DNA of 64,000 nucleotides from Flavobacterium chungbukense (lineage in GTDB: Bacteria > Bacteroidota > Bacteroidia > Flavobacteriales > Flavobacteriaceae): positions 372,001 through 436,000 of the forward strand of contig NZ_JAJGZV010000001.1 in the NCBI RefSeq assembly GCF_020805785.1, given 5' to 3'. How positions within the stretch are numbered: the stretch's first letter is position 1; every line of letters begins with the position of its first letter. The translations under genes and the position numbers were made by a program. The notes under the pieces are model-generated. The model saw only the letters and a program-made list of their open reading frames with translations. It did no database searches and was not told where the DNA came from. Of the stretch, positions 57,403 to 64,000 are shown piece after piece.

Positions 57403-57888
57403 TTATAAATGCTTTTCAATAACCTTCCATTGCTCTAATTTACTTTGAAAAGTCATGCTAGCATTGGCGGGACTAGTAGAAGGCAAGGTAAAAGTTTGAT
57501 AATCTTTATTTAGATGAACATATTTTTTAAAAAAGGAAGCTGCTTTCTGTCCGTTAAAAAAAATAGTGCTTATTTGAGGATGCAGTTGTAAAAATTTTTC
57601 AAAATCGTTTGCTATTTCATTTTTTATGGCGCTATCCAAGCTTCCGATACGATCGCAAAATTGTAAGACATCCCACAATGCGATCTTGTTTTTAATTAAC
57701 AGGTTTTTTCTTTCTTCGTAATTTCCAGAGAATTCTTCTTTTAAAATTTGAAACATAAACTTCCAAAAATTATTCTGGTTATGACCATAATATTGATTCA
57801 ATTCCAAAGATTTTGTTCCAGGCATTGTACCTAAAATTAATATCTTAGAATCCGGCGAGCTGATAGGAGCAAAAGAGAAGCTTTTCAT
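57403..57888 (-). CDS. DNA-deoxyinosine glycosylase (uracil-DNA glycosylase superfamily)
   Basis: 161 residues. ILGTMPGTKSLELNQYYGHNQNNFWKFM holds the first active-site loop (GTMPG) and LPSTSPANASMTFQSKLEQW the second (SPAN), the pattern of the deoxyinosine/hypoxanthine branch of the UDG superfamily. It removes deaminated bases at the start of base excision repair. A single gene, divergent from the AraC regulator. Confidence 0.85.
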   Translation of the reverse strand: MKSFSFAPISSPDSKILILGTMPGTKSLELNQYYGHNQNNFWKFMFQILKEEFSGNYEERKNLLIKNKIALWDVLQFCDRIGSLDSAIKNEIANDFEKFLQLHPQISTIFFNGQKAASFFKKYVHLNKDYQTFTLPSTSPANASMTFQSKLEQWKVIEKHL

Positions 57889-58056
57889 ATTATAATAATG
57901 ATTTTCAATTTATGTTAAAATAAGCATTTATAAGGAATTATAAAACAAAACGGAAAAATTATATAACAACTTTGGTCTGTCTTTAAACGAACTTTGACTT
58001 TCAGATTTTTACAACTAATCTGTTGTGTGAATTAATAGAATTTAAATACGGCGATC

Positions 58057-59082
58057 ATGAAAATAGTTACTTTAAATACAGAGAAAACTCAAAATATTTT
58101 TGATGAACTTCATACTAATTTTGGAGGGCAAGTGACTTTTGACTTAGATGAATATACATTGGAAGTTGAAAATAGTTTTGCTGAAGGTTCAATCATCGGG
58201 GCTTCTTTTAATGATGCTATTTCGTATGTTCAATTTGATATGACATTTTCTACAGATGTAAGATTGGATATTTTGAATGTGAAGTCCTCACCAATTTATT
58301 TTGCATATTGTTCTAAAGGAAATTTTTCGCATAGTTTTGGATTGAATGGAGAAGAGCGAAAATTAAAAACTTTTCAGACTGCGATTGTAACGTCTAAGGT
58401 AAACCAAGATAATATTCTTTTTTTTGAAAAAGGAAAAAAAACAAAATTAACGCTGATAATTGTGGGAACACAAACTGATGCTAAAGCGCAGCTTCATTCT
58501 TTAAATCAAAAAGTTAGAGATACATTTTTTGAAAATAATCTGGTTCAAGACTTCTTTTACATCGGGTCTTATAATTTACAGATTGCTGAGAAAATTGAGC
58601 AGCTTAATTCGATTACGCAAACTGGAATTGTTCGAAATCTTTTGAAAGAAGGAATTATGAGAATTATTCTGGCAATGGAAATTCAACAGCATTCTGACGA
58701 TTTGCACGCTTTTGCAAATGAATCAAATGGATTGACTTTGAGAGAAATGGAAAGCATAAAAGACCTTTCAGAATTTATAAAATCAACTCCAGAAGAAGCT
58801 TTCTCTATTAAATCTTTGAGTAAAAAATCAGGTTTATCTCCAAATAAACTTCAAGAAGGCTTTAAAATGATTCATAACCGTACAGTAAACGATTATATTA
58901 CTCATATGCGAGTTTTAAAAGCAGAAGTTTTAATTAGAACTTCGGATCTAAATATTTCAGAAATAGTGTATTGCATTGGTTTTACTAGTAGAAGTTATTT
59001 CTCTAAAATATTCAAACAAAAATACAATTGCAGTCCAAAAGAGTATAAATTTAATTTGAATTCTTTGGCGATTACAGCCTAA
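58057..59082 (+). CDS. AraC family transcriptional regulator
   Basis: 341 residues. The C-terminal 100 hold the double helix-turn-helix (FSIKSLSKKSGLSPNKLQEGFKMIHNRTVNDYITHMRVLKAEVLI and LNISEIVYCIGFTSRSYFSKIFKQKYNCSPKEYK). The N-terminal 230 are an unrecognised sensor with cupin-like strands at the start. No target gene is adjacent in the same direction, so it probably acts elsewhere. Confidence 0.88.
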   Translation: MKIVTLNTEKTQNIFDELHTNFGGQVTFDLDEYTLEVENSFAEGSIIGASFNDAISYVQFDMTFSTDVRLDILNVKSSPIYFAYCSKGNFSHSFGLNGEERKLKTFQTAIVTSKVNQDNILFFEKGKKTKLTLIIVGTQTDAKAQLHSLNQKVRDTFFENNLVQDFFYIGSYNLQIAEKIEQLNSITQTGIVRNLLKEGIMRIILAMEIQQHSDDLHAFANESNGLTLREMESIKDLSEFIKSTPEEAFSIKSLSKKSGLSPNKLQEGFKMIHNRTVNDYITHMRVLKAEVLIRTSDLNISEIVYCIGFTSRSYFSKIFKQKYNCSPKEYKFNLNSLAITA

Positions 59083-59235
59083 TAAAGTTGCTGAGGTTCT
59101 AAGATTCTAAGCCTCTTTCAATTTGAATAAATAATGTCGCTAGCTTTTAAGCAAGATATATATATAAAGAAGCCAAAGTTCTAAGATTTAAGATAGAGAA
59201 AAATCTTAGTATCTTAGAACATTAGCTTCTTAGCA
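59083..59235. repeat. GGTTCTAAG / CTTAGAAC facing tandem words
   Basis: GAGGTTCTAAGATTCTAAG at the left (59093-59111) faces CTTAGTATCTTAGAACATTAGCTTCTTAG (59203-59232) at the right. Non-coding, between two plus-strand genes. Confidence 0.55.
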
Positions 59236-59291
59236 TCAAAAAAAAACTTTTACCCAAAAGTTTTTTTTTATACATTTGCATAACTGGTTAT

Positions 59292-59303
59292 ATAATTAAT
59301 TAT
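59292..59303. promoter_or_regulatory. AT palindrome before the MarR-GNAT gene
   Basis: ATAATTAATTAT is a 12-bp perfect palindrome ending 4 bases before the ATG, just after a TACATTTG -7 box (59271-59278). This is where an autoregulating MarR protein would bind. AT-rich palindromes arise easily by chance here. Confidence 0.3.
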
Positions 59304-59307
59304 TGTT

Positions 59308-60258
59308 ATGGAATTTTTTAATAAAGTTGGTAAAGTGGCTTTAGGAAGTCGCTTACGTTTAATGACCGCATCTTTTACAGACGATGCTGCTAAAATTTAC
59401 GAATTATATGGAGTAGATTTTAATCCTAAATGGTTTCCTGTATTTTATACGATTGCAGAAGATAGAGAAATTACGATTACAGAAATCGCAAATGAAATAG
59501 GCCATTCGCAACCTTCAGTAAGTAAAATTATACAGGAAATGATTGGAGCGGGAATACTAGAAGAAGGTATAAAAACGGAAGACAAACGTAAGAATAATGT
59601 TGTTTTAACAAAGAAAGGAATTCAGATTTCACAGCAAATCAAGCAGCAATTATTAGATATTGATATTGCTGTTGAAGGATTAATTTCTGAGGCAAAACAC
59701 AATCTATGGGCTGCGGTTGAAGAATGGGAATTTTTATTGCAACAGAAATCACTTTTTAAGAGAGTGAGCGATCAGAAGAAACTTCGCGAAAGCAAAAATG
59801 TTGAAATTGTTGAATATGATTCTAAACACAAAGAAGCATTTAAATCCTTAAATGTAGAATGGATTTCGACTTATTTTGAAATGGAGGAATCTGATTATAA
59901 AGCATTAGATAATCCAGAAGAATATATTATTAATAAAGGGGGTAAAATTTTAGTGGCACTGTATGAAAATGAACCCGTTGGCGTTTGCGCTCTTATCAAA
60001 ACAAATGTCGCTGATTATGATTTTGAAATGGCTAAAATGGCCGTTTCGCCAAAAGCTCAAGGCAAAAGTATTGGCTGGTTATTAGGAAATGCAATTGTAG
60101 AAAAAGCAAGAGAATTGGGAGCAGATAAAATCTATTTAGAAAGCAATACCATCTTAAAACCTGCAATCAATTTATATTATAAGTTAGGTTTCGAAAAAGT
60201 CTTCGGATTGGATACGCCCTATAAACGTTGCAATATCCAAATGGAGTTGGTTCTCTAA
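59308..60258 (+). CDS. MarR-type regulator fused to a GNAT N-acetyltransferase
   Basis: 316 residues. The N-terminal 150 form a winged helix (ITITEIANEIGHSQPSVSKIIQEMIGAGILEEGIKTEDKRKNNVVLTKKG). The C-terminal 150 are a GNAT domain with the acetyl-CoA loop MAVSPKAQGKSIGWLLGNAIVEKARELG and the end IYLESNTILKPAINLYYKLGFEKV. The fusion is a known bifunctional type; what it acetylates is unknown. A single gene. Confidence 0.88.
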   Translation: MEFFNKVGKVALGSRLRLMTASFTDDAAKIYELYGVDFNPKWFPVFYTIAEDREITITEIANEIGHSQPSVSKIIQEMIGAGILEEGIKTEDKRKNNVVLTKKGIQISQQIKQQLLDIDIAVEGLISEAKHNLWAAVEEWEFLLQQKSLFKRVSDQKKLRESKNVEIVEYDSKHKEAFKSLNVEWISTYFEMEESDYKALDNPEEYIINKGGKILVALYENEPVGVCALIKTNVADYDFEMAKMAVSPKAQGKSIGWLLGNAIVEKARELGADKIYLESNTILKPAINLYYKLGFEKVFGLDTPYKRCNIQMELVL

Positions 60259-60328
60259 GTAACAAAGGTTCAAAGGTCCAAAGTAACAAAGATTTAAAAA
60301 CTTTGCACCTTTGGACCTTTGTGCCTAA
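60259..60328. repeat. CAAAGG / CCTTTG facing tandem words
   Basis: GTAACAAAGGTTCAAAGGTCCAAAGTAACAAAG faces CTTTGCACCTTTGGACCTTTGTGCC across a 10-base centre. It sits exactly between the stops of two convergent genes and could act as a two-way terminator. Confidence 0.65.
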
Positions 60329-60330
60329 AA

Positions 60331-61530
60331 TCATCTTCCAAATCTATAATACTCCAAATCCGTATTCTTTTTATTATTAAGAGAATCTAAGACAGAATTC
60401 ATTCCCATAACGCTAAAGGTAATTCCGTTTCCTCCAAAGCCTAAAAAATAATGCTCATTTCTTCTTGAATTTGGTTTACCAAAGTAAGGAAGTCCATCTT
60501 TGGTTTCACCAAAAGTTCCTGCCCAAGAATAATCAATTTTGAAATCTAAATCGGGGAATCTTTTGAAGAATTGTCTCAGAAGATATTTTTCTTTTTTTGG
60601 AAGGAGTTTATCGCGTTTATTAGCGTCTTTAAAATCTTCATCACCTCCACCCATAATGATTCGATTATCATCTGTGGTTCTAATGTAATGATAAGGTGCC
60701 GCAGTATCCCAAAATATTGCATGCTTAAAATGTTCTGGTAAATCAGGCTGACTTTCAGAAGCAATAACAAAAGTACTTTTTAAATCGACCACTTTTTCCT
60801 GCAACGTTTCGGTACTTTCATAACCTGTACAATGTATAATGTGGTCTGCTTTTATGTTGTATTCGTTTTCGGTCGTAGCAACGATTCTGCCTTTTTGGTG
60901 CTGAATTTTGGTAATATTAGTTCGGTCTAAAATCTGCATTCCTTTTTCATGGCAATAAAATAACAAATCGCTTGCTAGTTTAAAAGGGTCCATAACCGCG
61001 GCAGTTTTAGATTCTATACCTGCAATAGCATTTAAACCCATTTTTTGCAATTCAGATCTGCTTAGCCAGCTTACTTCGAAACCGTGTTGTTTTCTCGATT
61101 TGAATTCATTTTTTAAAAATGGGACATCTTTTTTTAAAGTAGTAAAATAGATGCTTTTTTTGAACTCAAAACCACAGTCACAACCAACGGCATCAATAAT
61201 GTTTCTAAGATCGAAAATTGCTTTTTTGCCATTTTGATAACTTTCAATAGCACATTTTGTACCTCTAAGTTTAATTAGCTGATGTAGCGGAACATCAATT
61301 TCGTATTGCAATAAAGCTGTGCTTCCGGAGGTGCTTCCGCCGCAAACATCTCTTCGGTCTACGAGAACTATCTTTTTGCCTTCATTTACTAATTTGTAAG
61401 CCATTAAGGCTCCAGTGATACCTCCACCAATAATTAATACATCGGTTGTAATATCAGAAGCTATAGAAGGATAACTGTGTTTCATGGCGTTTTTTAACGG
61501 CCAATACGTTTCGGTAGAGCTCAATTTCAT
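60331..61530 (-). CDS. FAD-dependent oxidoreductase (DAO family)
   Basis: 399 residues. The N-terminal dinucleotide fold VLIIGGGITGALMAYKLVNEGKKIVLVDRRDV and the C-terminal FAD region YFLGFGGNGITFSVMGM are typical of the D-amino-acid/glycine oxidase (DadA-like) family. Substrate not clear: the middle does not point to a single amine. It is the last of a minus-strand run with the iron permease-like gene and AsmA. Confidence 0.85.
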   Translation of the reverse strand: MKLSSTETYWPLKNAMKHSYPSIASDITTDVLIIGGGITGALMAYKLVNEGKKIVLVDRRDVCGGSTSGSTALLQYEIDVPLHQLIKLRGTKCAIESYQNGKKAIFDLRNIIDAVGCDCGFEFKKSIYFTTLKKDVPFLKNEFKSRKQHGFEVSWLSRSELQKMGLNAIAGIESKTAAVMDPFKLASDLLFYCHEKGMQILDRTNITKIQHQKGRIVATTENEYNIKADHIIHCTGYESTETLQEKVVDLKSTFVIASESQPDLPEHFKHAIFWDTAAPYHYIRTTDDNRIIMGGGDEDFKDANKRDKLLPKKEKYLLRQFFKRFPDLDFKIDYSWAGTFGETKDGLPYFGKPNSRRNEHYFLGFGGNGITFSVMGMNSVLDSLNNKKNTDLEYYRFGR

Positions 61531-61546
61531 TTTTGGTTATTTAAAG

Positions 61547-62023
61547 TTAAGTTTTGGTTTTTGATTTGGTGTTACTCTTATGTTTTCTATCGTGAAGTTC
61601 TTGCGCTTCTGCAATAGAATGAGATGTTTTGATGCTTTTTTCTTTCTTAGCCAATTCACTCAATCGGCGATAGTATTTCTGAATGATTTTCATTTCTTCT
61701 TCAGTCATATCTTCAATATCAACCAGACTATTGCTAGACAATTCATTAGAAGCTACTAGTTCGTTTAGTTTTAGCTGAATCGCAAGCGAATCTTTATTTT
61801 GAGCTTTTTGAATGAGAAACACCATCAAAAAAGTGATAATGGTTGTTCCTGTATTAATGACCAATTGCCAGGTTTCTGAATAATCGAAAATAGGTCCCGA
61901 AATTGCCCAAGTTAAGACAAGTAAAAAAGCACCGATAAAAGCGTTAGTGCTTCCAGCCGCTTTGGTAACTTTGGAAGCAAATCTTTCAAAAAATCCATTT
62001 TTATTTTGTGGCTTTTTTTTCAT
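61547..62023 (-). CDS. Low affinity iron permease family protein
   Basis: 158 residues from the ATG at 62023; a GTG one codon earlier overlaps the preceding stop by one base. FFERFASKVTKAAGSTNAFIGAFLLVLTWAISGPIF and TWQLVINTGTTIITFLMVFLIQKAQNKDSLAIQLKLNELV are the two hallmark segments. The tail is charged. The family is named after yeast Fet4, but a transport role in bacteria is not proven. It directly follows AsmA in an operon. Confidence 0.85.
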   Translation of the reverse strand: MKKKPQNKNGFFERFASKVTKAAGSTNAFIGAFLLVLTWAISGPIFDYSETWQLVINTGTTIITFLMVFLIQKAQNKDSLAIQLKLNELVASNELSSNSLVDIEDMTEEEMKIIQKYYRRLSELAKKEKSIKTSHSIAEAQELHDRKHKSNTKSKTKT

Positions 62024-62025
62024 CA

Positions 62026-64000
62026 CTATTTTGTTTTGGATTTACTGACTTTTTCTTTTTTAACTACCTTATTTCTTTTTTCATCATAAACTGCAGGATC
62101 AATCTCTTGACCAGTTTTGCTGAAAATTTTAATTTTTGGAGCTTCATGCGTACCCGTAACCACGATAGGGAAACCGATAATTCCGAATAGGGGTAAACCT
62201 AAACGCATTCTAAGATCTAGAAGTCCATCAAAGCTTGTAGTTCCTTTAATTGTGGGTCTAAAACCAGCCACTTTAAAGGTAAATGGCTCAACATTTATAA
62301 GGTTTTTGTCAATTGTCGATTTGATTTCAATTCCTTTCATATCTGGATTGTTCAAACCGTTTTGTCCTGTTTTAGAACTAATTCCATCAAAAAATTTCAG
62401 CCCTTTAATTTGTACATCACGCAGATTTACAGTTCCGCCACCGTTAAGAGAGGCGTAAATTGGTCCCATATTTCCATTTAAGTCGCCTTTAATTTTATAA
62501 TCGACAGAAATAATTCCATGTGCTTTTTCAGCTGCAGAAACCATATCATGAAACATCGGAATCTCTTTGTAAGCTCTTTGTACATCAAAATCCTTAGCAG
62601 TGAAATGAGCATCAAAATGTGCAGCTGTAGGAGATTCATCTTTATAAAAAGCATTAATTCCGACAATGCAATCAATGATGTTAAAGGTAATGTTTTCTAA
62701 GTAAAATCCTTCTTTTTTAACACCTGTTTTTCCTGATAATTTATTTAAAATCAGTCCGTTGTATTCTATTTTGTCTGCATTTGCATTTAAGGATACATTT
62801 AAGTTTTTAGGAATCATAACAACGCCACTCATTTTTGGATGATCTTCTTTGGCATATTCTATCTCAATTTTTTGATCTTTATTTTCGCCTTTTTCAAGCG
62901 CCATAAATTCATCAACATTAATAAGTTTCGATTTTAAGTTGAAATTTCCGCTCAAAGTTCCATTTGATTCTAAGAAATAATTGATTGTATTCAACAAATA
63001 ACCGTTAATGTCAAAATCAGATTTTCCATAAGAAGCATTGAATTTTTCAAACCACATTTTTTCGTTTTGAAAACGGAAATTTCCTTGTTTGATGAAAAAA
63101 GATTTAGGAAACAATTCAGAAGTGGCTTTTATATTTTTTAATAGCAAAGTTCCTTTGTTGTCCAATTTGTCATATTGCCCAGTTGTGGCATAACTTTGTT
63201 TACCTTTTAATGAAAGATCTGCCTTTGCATAACCCGTTAAATCAAGACCTTTTTGAGAGAAAACCTGATAAATTCTTCCCACATTCAATTCGCCTTTAAT
63301 TTTGGCATTATAAGCCAAATCATTAAAATCAGATAATGCTGCGTTTACATAAACTGGATTTCCTTCAAAAACAAAAGAGGCAGGTGCTACAGCTACAATC
63401 AAATCTTGAAAAGTACCCGCTTTATTAAGCATATTGGCTACAAAAGTAATATCGGTTATTGGATTTGGATAGTATTTCGTTTTTATCCATCCATTTCTTA
63501 ATGAAATGCCTCCGATAGTTTTCGGAAATAATTTTTTGGAAGTACTGAAAAGACCTTTTGCTTGAATATCAGTTTTCAAGATTCCCTTTACATCAAAATC
63601 ACTTAGACCCAAAGCTGCATCTACAACAGCAAGATCCAAAGCGCCTTTTATACTGGCGTCAATAGTCATTTCGCTCAAACCTTTACTTCGTAAATAGGCA
63701 TTGAAATAATCTTTTTCTCCCACTTTAAATTTTAAAGCTCTAAGATTTACCAACAATTTTTCGGTATCTAAAGAAGGAAGAATTGCATTCAAATCCATTT
63801 GAAAATCTTTTAAAGGAACTGGCGCATCTTTATGATTTACAGAACCTTCATTGATTTTTAGGTTGAAAGCCAAGTTTGGTTTTTGTTTTTTGGCTACATT
63901 ATAATCGCCTTTAAAGGTCAATAATAAATCGCTTCTTCCAGAAATTTCTGTTTTTTCAAGCCAAGTCAAATATTCTGGCGGCATTACAGATAATAAATCT
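62026..64000 (-). CDS. AsmA family protein, C-terminal part (runs off the window)
   Basis: Partial: over 650 residues visible, with no start in the window. Beta-rich repeats (LNVSLNANADKIEYNGLILNKLSGKTGVKKEGFYLENI) and the conserved C-terminal AsmA region (GTTSFDGLLDLRMRLGLPLFGIIGFPIVVTGTHEAPKIKI), followed by a Lys-rich tail. AsmA-like proteins are large envelope proteins linked to lipid transport to the outer membrane. It is upstream of the iron permease-like and FAD oxidoreductase genes in one operon. Confidence 0.88.
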   Translation of the reverse strand, partial: DLLSVMPPEYLTWLEKTEISGRSDLLLTFKGDYNVAKKQKPNLAFNLKINEGSVNHKDAPVPLKDFQMDLNAILPSLDTEKLLVNLRALKFKVGEKDYFNAYLRSKGLSEMTIDASIKGALDLAVVDAALGLSDFDVKGILKTDIQAKGLFSTSKKLFPKTIGGISLRNGWIKTKYYPNPITDITFVANMLNKAGTFQDLIVAVAPASFVFEGNPVYVNAALSDFNDLAYNAKIKGELNVGRIYQVFSQKGLDLTGYAKADLSLKGKQSYATTGQYDKLDNKGTLLLKNIKATSELFPKSFFIKQGNFRFQNEKMWFEKFNASYGKSDFDINGYLLNTINYFLESNGTLSGNFNLKSKLINVDEFMALEKGENKDQKIEIEYAKEDHPKMSGVVMIPKNLNVSLNANADKIEYNGLILNKLSGKTGVKKEGFYLENITFNIIDCIVGINAFYKDESPTAAHFDAHFTAKDFDVQRAYKEIPMFHDMVSAAEKAHGIISVDYKIKGDLNGNMGPIYASLNGGGTVNLRDVQIKGLKFFDGISSKTGQNGLNNPDMKGIEIKSTIDKNLINVEPFTFKVAGFRPTIKGTTSFDGLLDLRMRLGLPLFGIIGFPIVVTGTHEAPKIKIFSKTGQEIDPAVYDEKRNKVVKKEKVSKSKTK

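Overview
The window is chromosomal DNA from a flavobacterium, most probably the genus Flavobacterium (Bacteroidota). The reasons are the AT-rich sequence, promoters of the TTTG-N19-TAnnTTTG type, a SusC/SusD polysaccharide locus, a type IX secretion (T9SS) adhesin with a PorP/SprF partner and a gliding-type C-terminal domain, and many palindromic repeats between genes.

Layout. 1-4.1 kb: the end of a small Gly-rich peptide gene, a CPBP membrane protease, an HlyD-type adaptor and a C39-peptidase ABC exporter, which together read as a double-glycine peptide (bacteriocin-like) export cassette. 4.1-7.3 kb: a Crp/Fnr regulator, a perfect FNR-type box, and an SDR / VOC-SnoaL / YgiN-like monooxygenase operon. 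7.4-9.5 kb: a trypsin-like lipoprotein and an MFS transporter. 9.75-28.08 kb: a segment bounded by a 22-bp repeat of the 3' end of tRNA-Tyr, probably an old tRNA-anchored island. It carries a ParDE-like toxin-antitoxin pair, an AraC remnant, an OmpA - SprF - giant DUF11 adhesin operon, nested IS6-family elements and a frameshifted PIN-like gene. The adhesin (over 3,800 codons) has lost its 5' end at the IS6 boundary.

28.1-39.8 kb: tRNA-Tyr with a textbook promoter, a TlpA-like gene split by an in-frame TGA, a J-domain/KTSC protein, several small genes, YchJ, a VWA + MoxR/ChlI-like AAA pair, a DMT transporter, two Cys-rich mini-ORFs flanking a terminator upstream of glutamate dehydrogenase, and a sterol-desaturase-family enzyme.

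39.8-51.9 kb: a polysaccharide utilisation locus. A divergent SusR-like (DUF6377-type) membrane regulator faces a DUF5004-like lipoprotein, a secreted protein of unknown function, SusC, SusD, a GH71/99-like enzyme and a GH97 enzyme with all SusB catalytic glutamates. The combination points to an alpha-linked glucan or gluco-mannan. 52-57.9 kb: an outer-membrane barrel protein, a MarR + MATE efflux pair with matching operators at both genes, two membrane proteins of unknown function and a deoxyinosine/uracil-type DNA glycosylase. 58-64 kb: an AraC regulator, a MarR-GNAT fusion, an FAD oxidoreductase, a low-affinity iron permease-like protein and the C-terminal part of an AsmA protein that runs off the window.

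The spaces between genes hold several families of long imperfect or perfect hairpins and short degenerate tandem words (CTTAGAACC, CAAAGG, CAATAT). They sit mainly at operon ends and are a consistent signal outside the genes.
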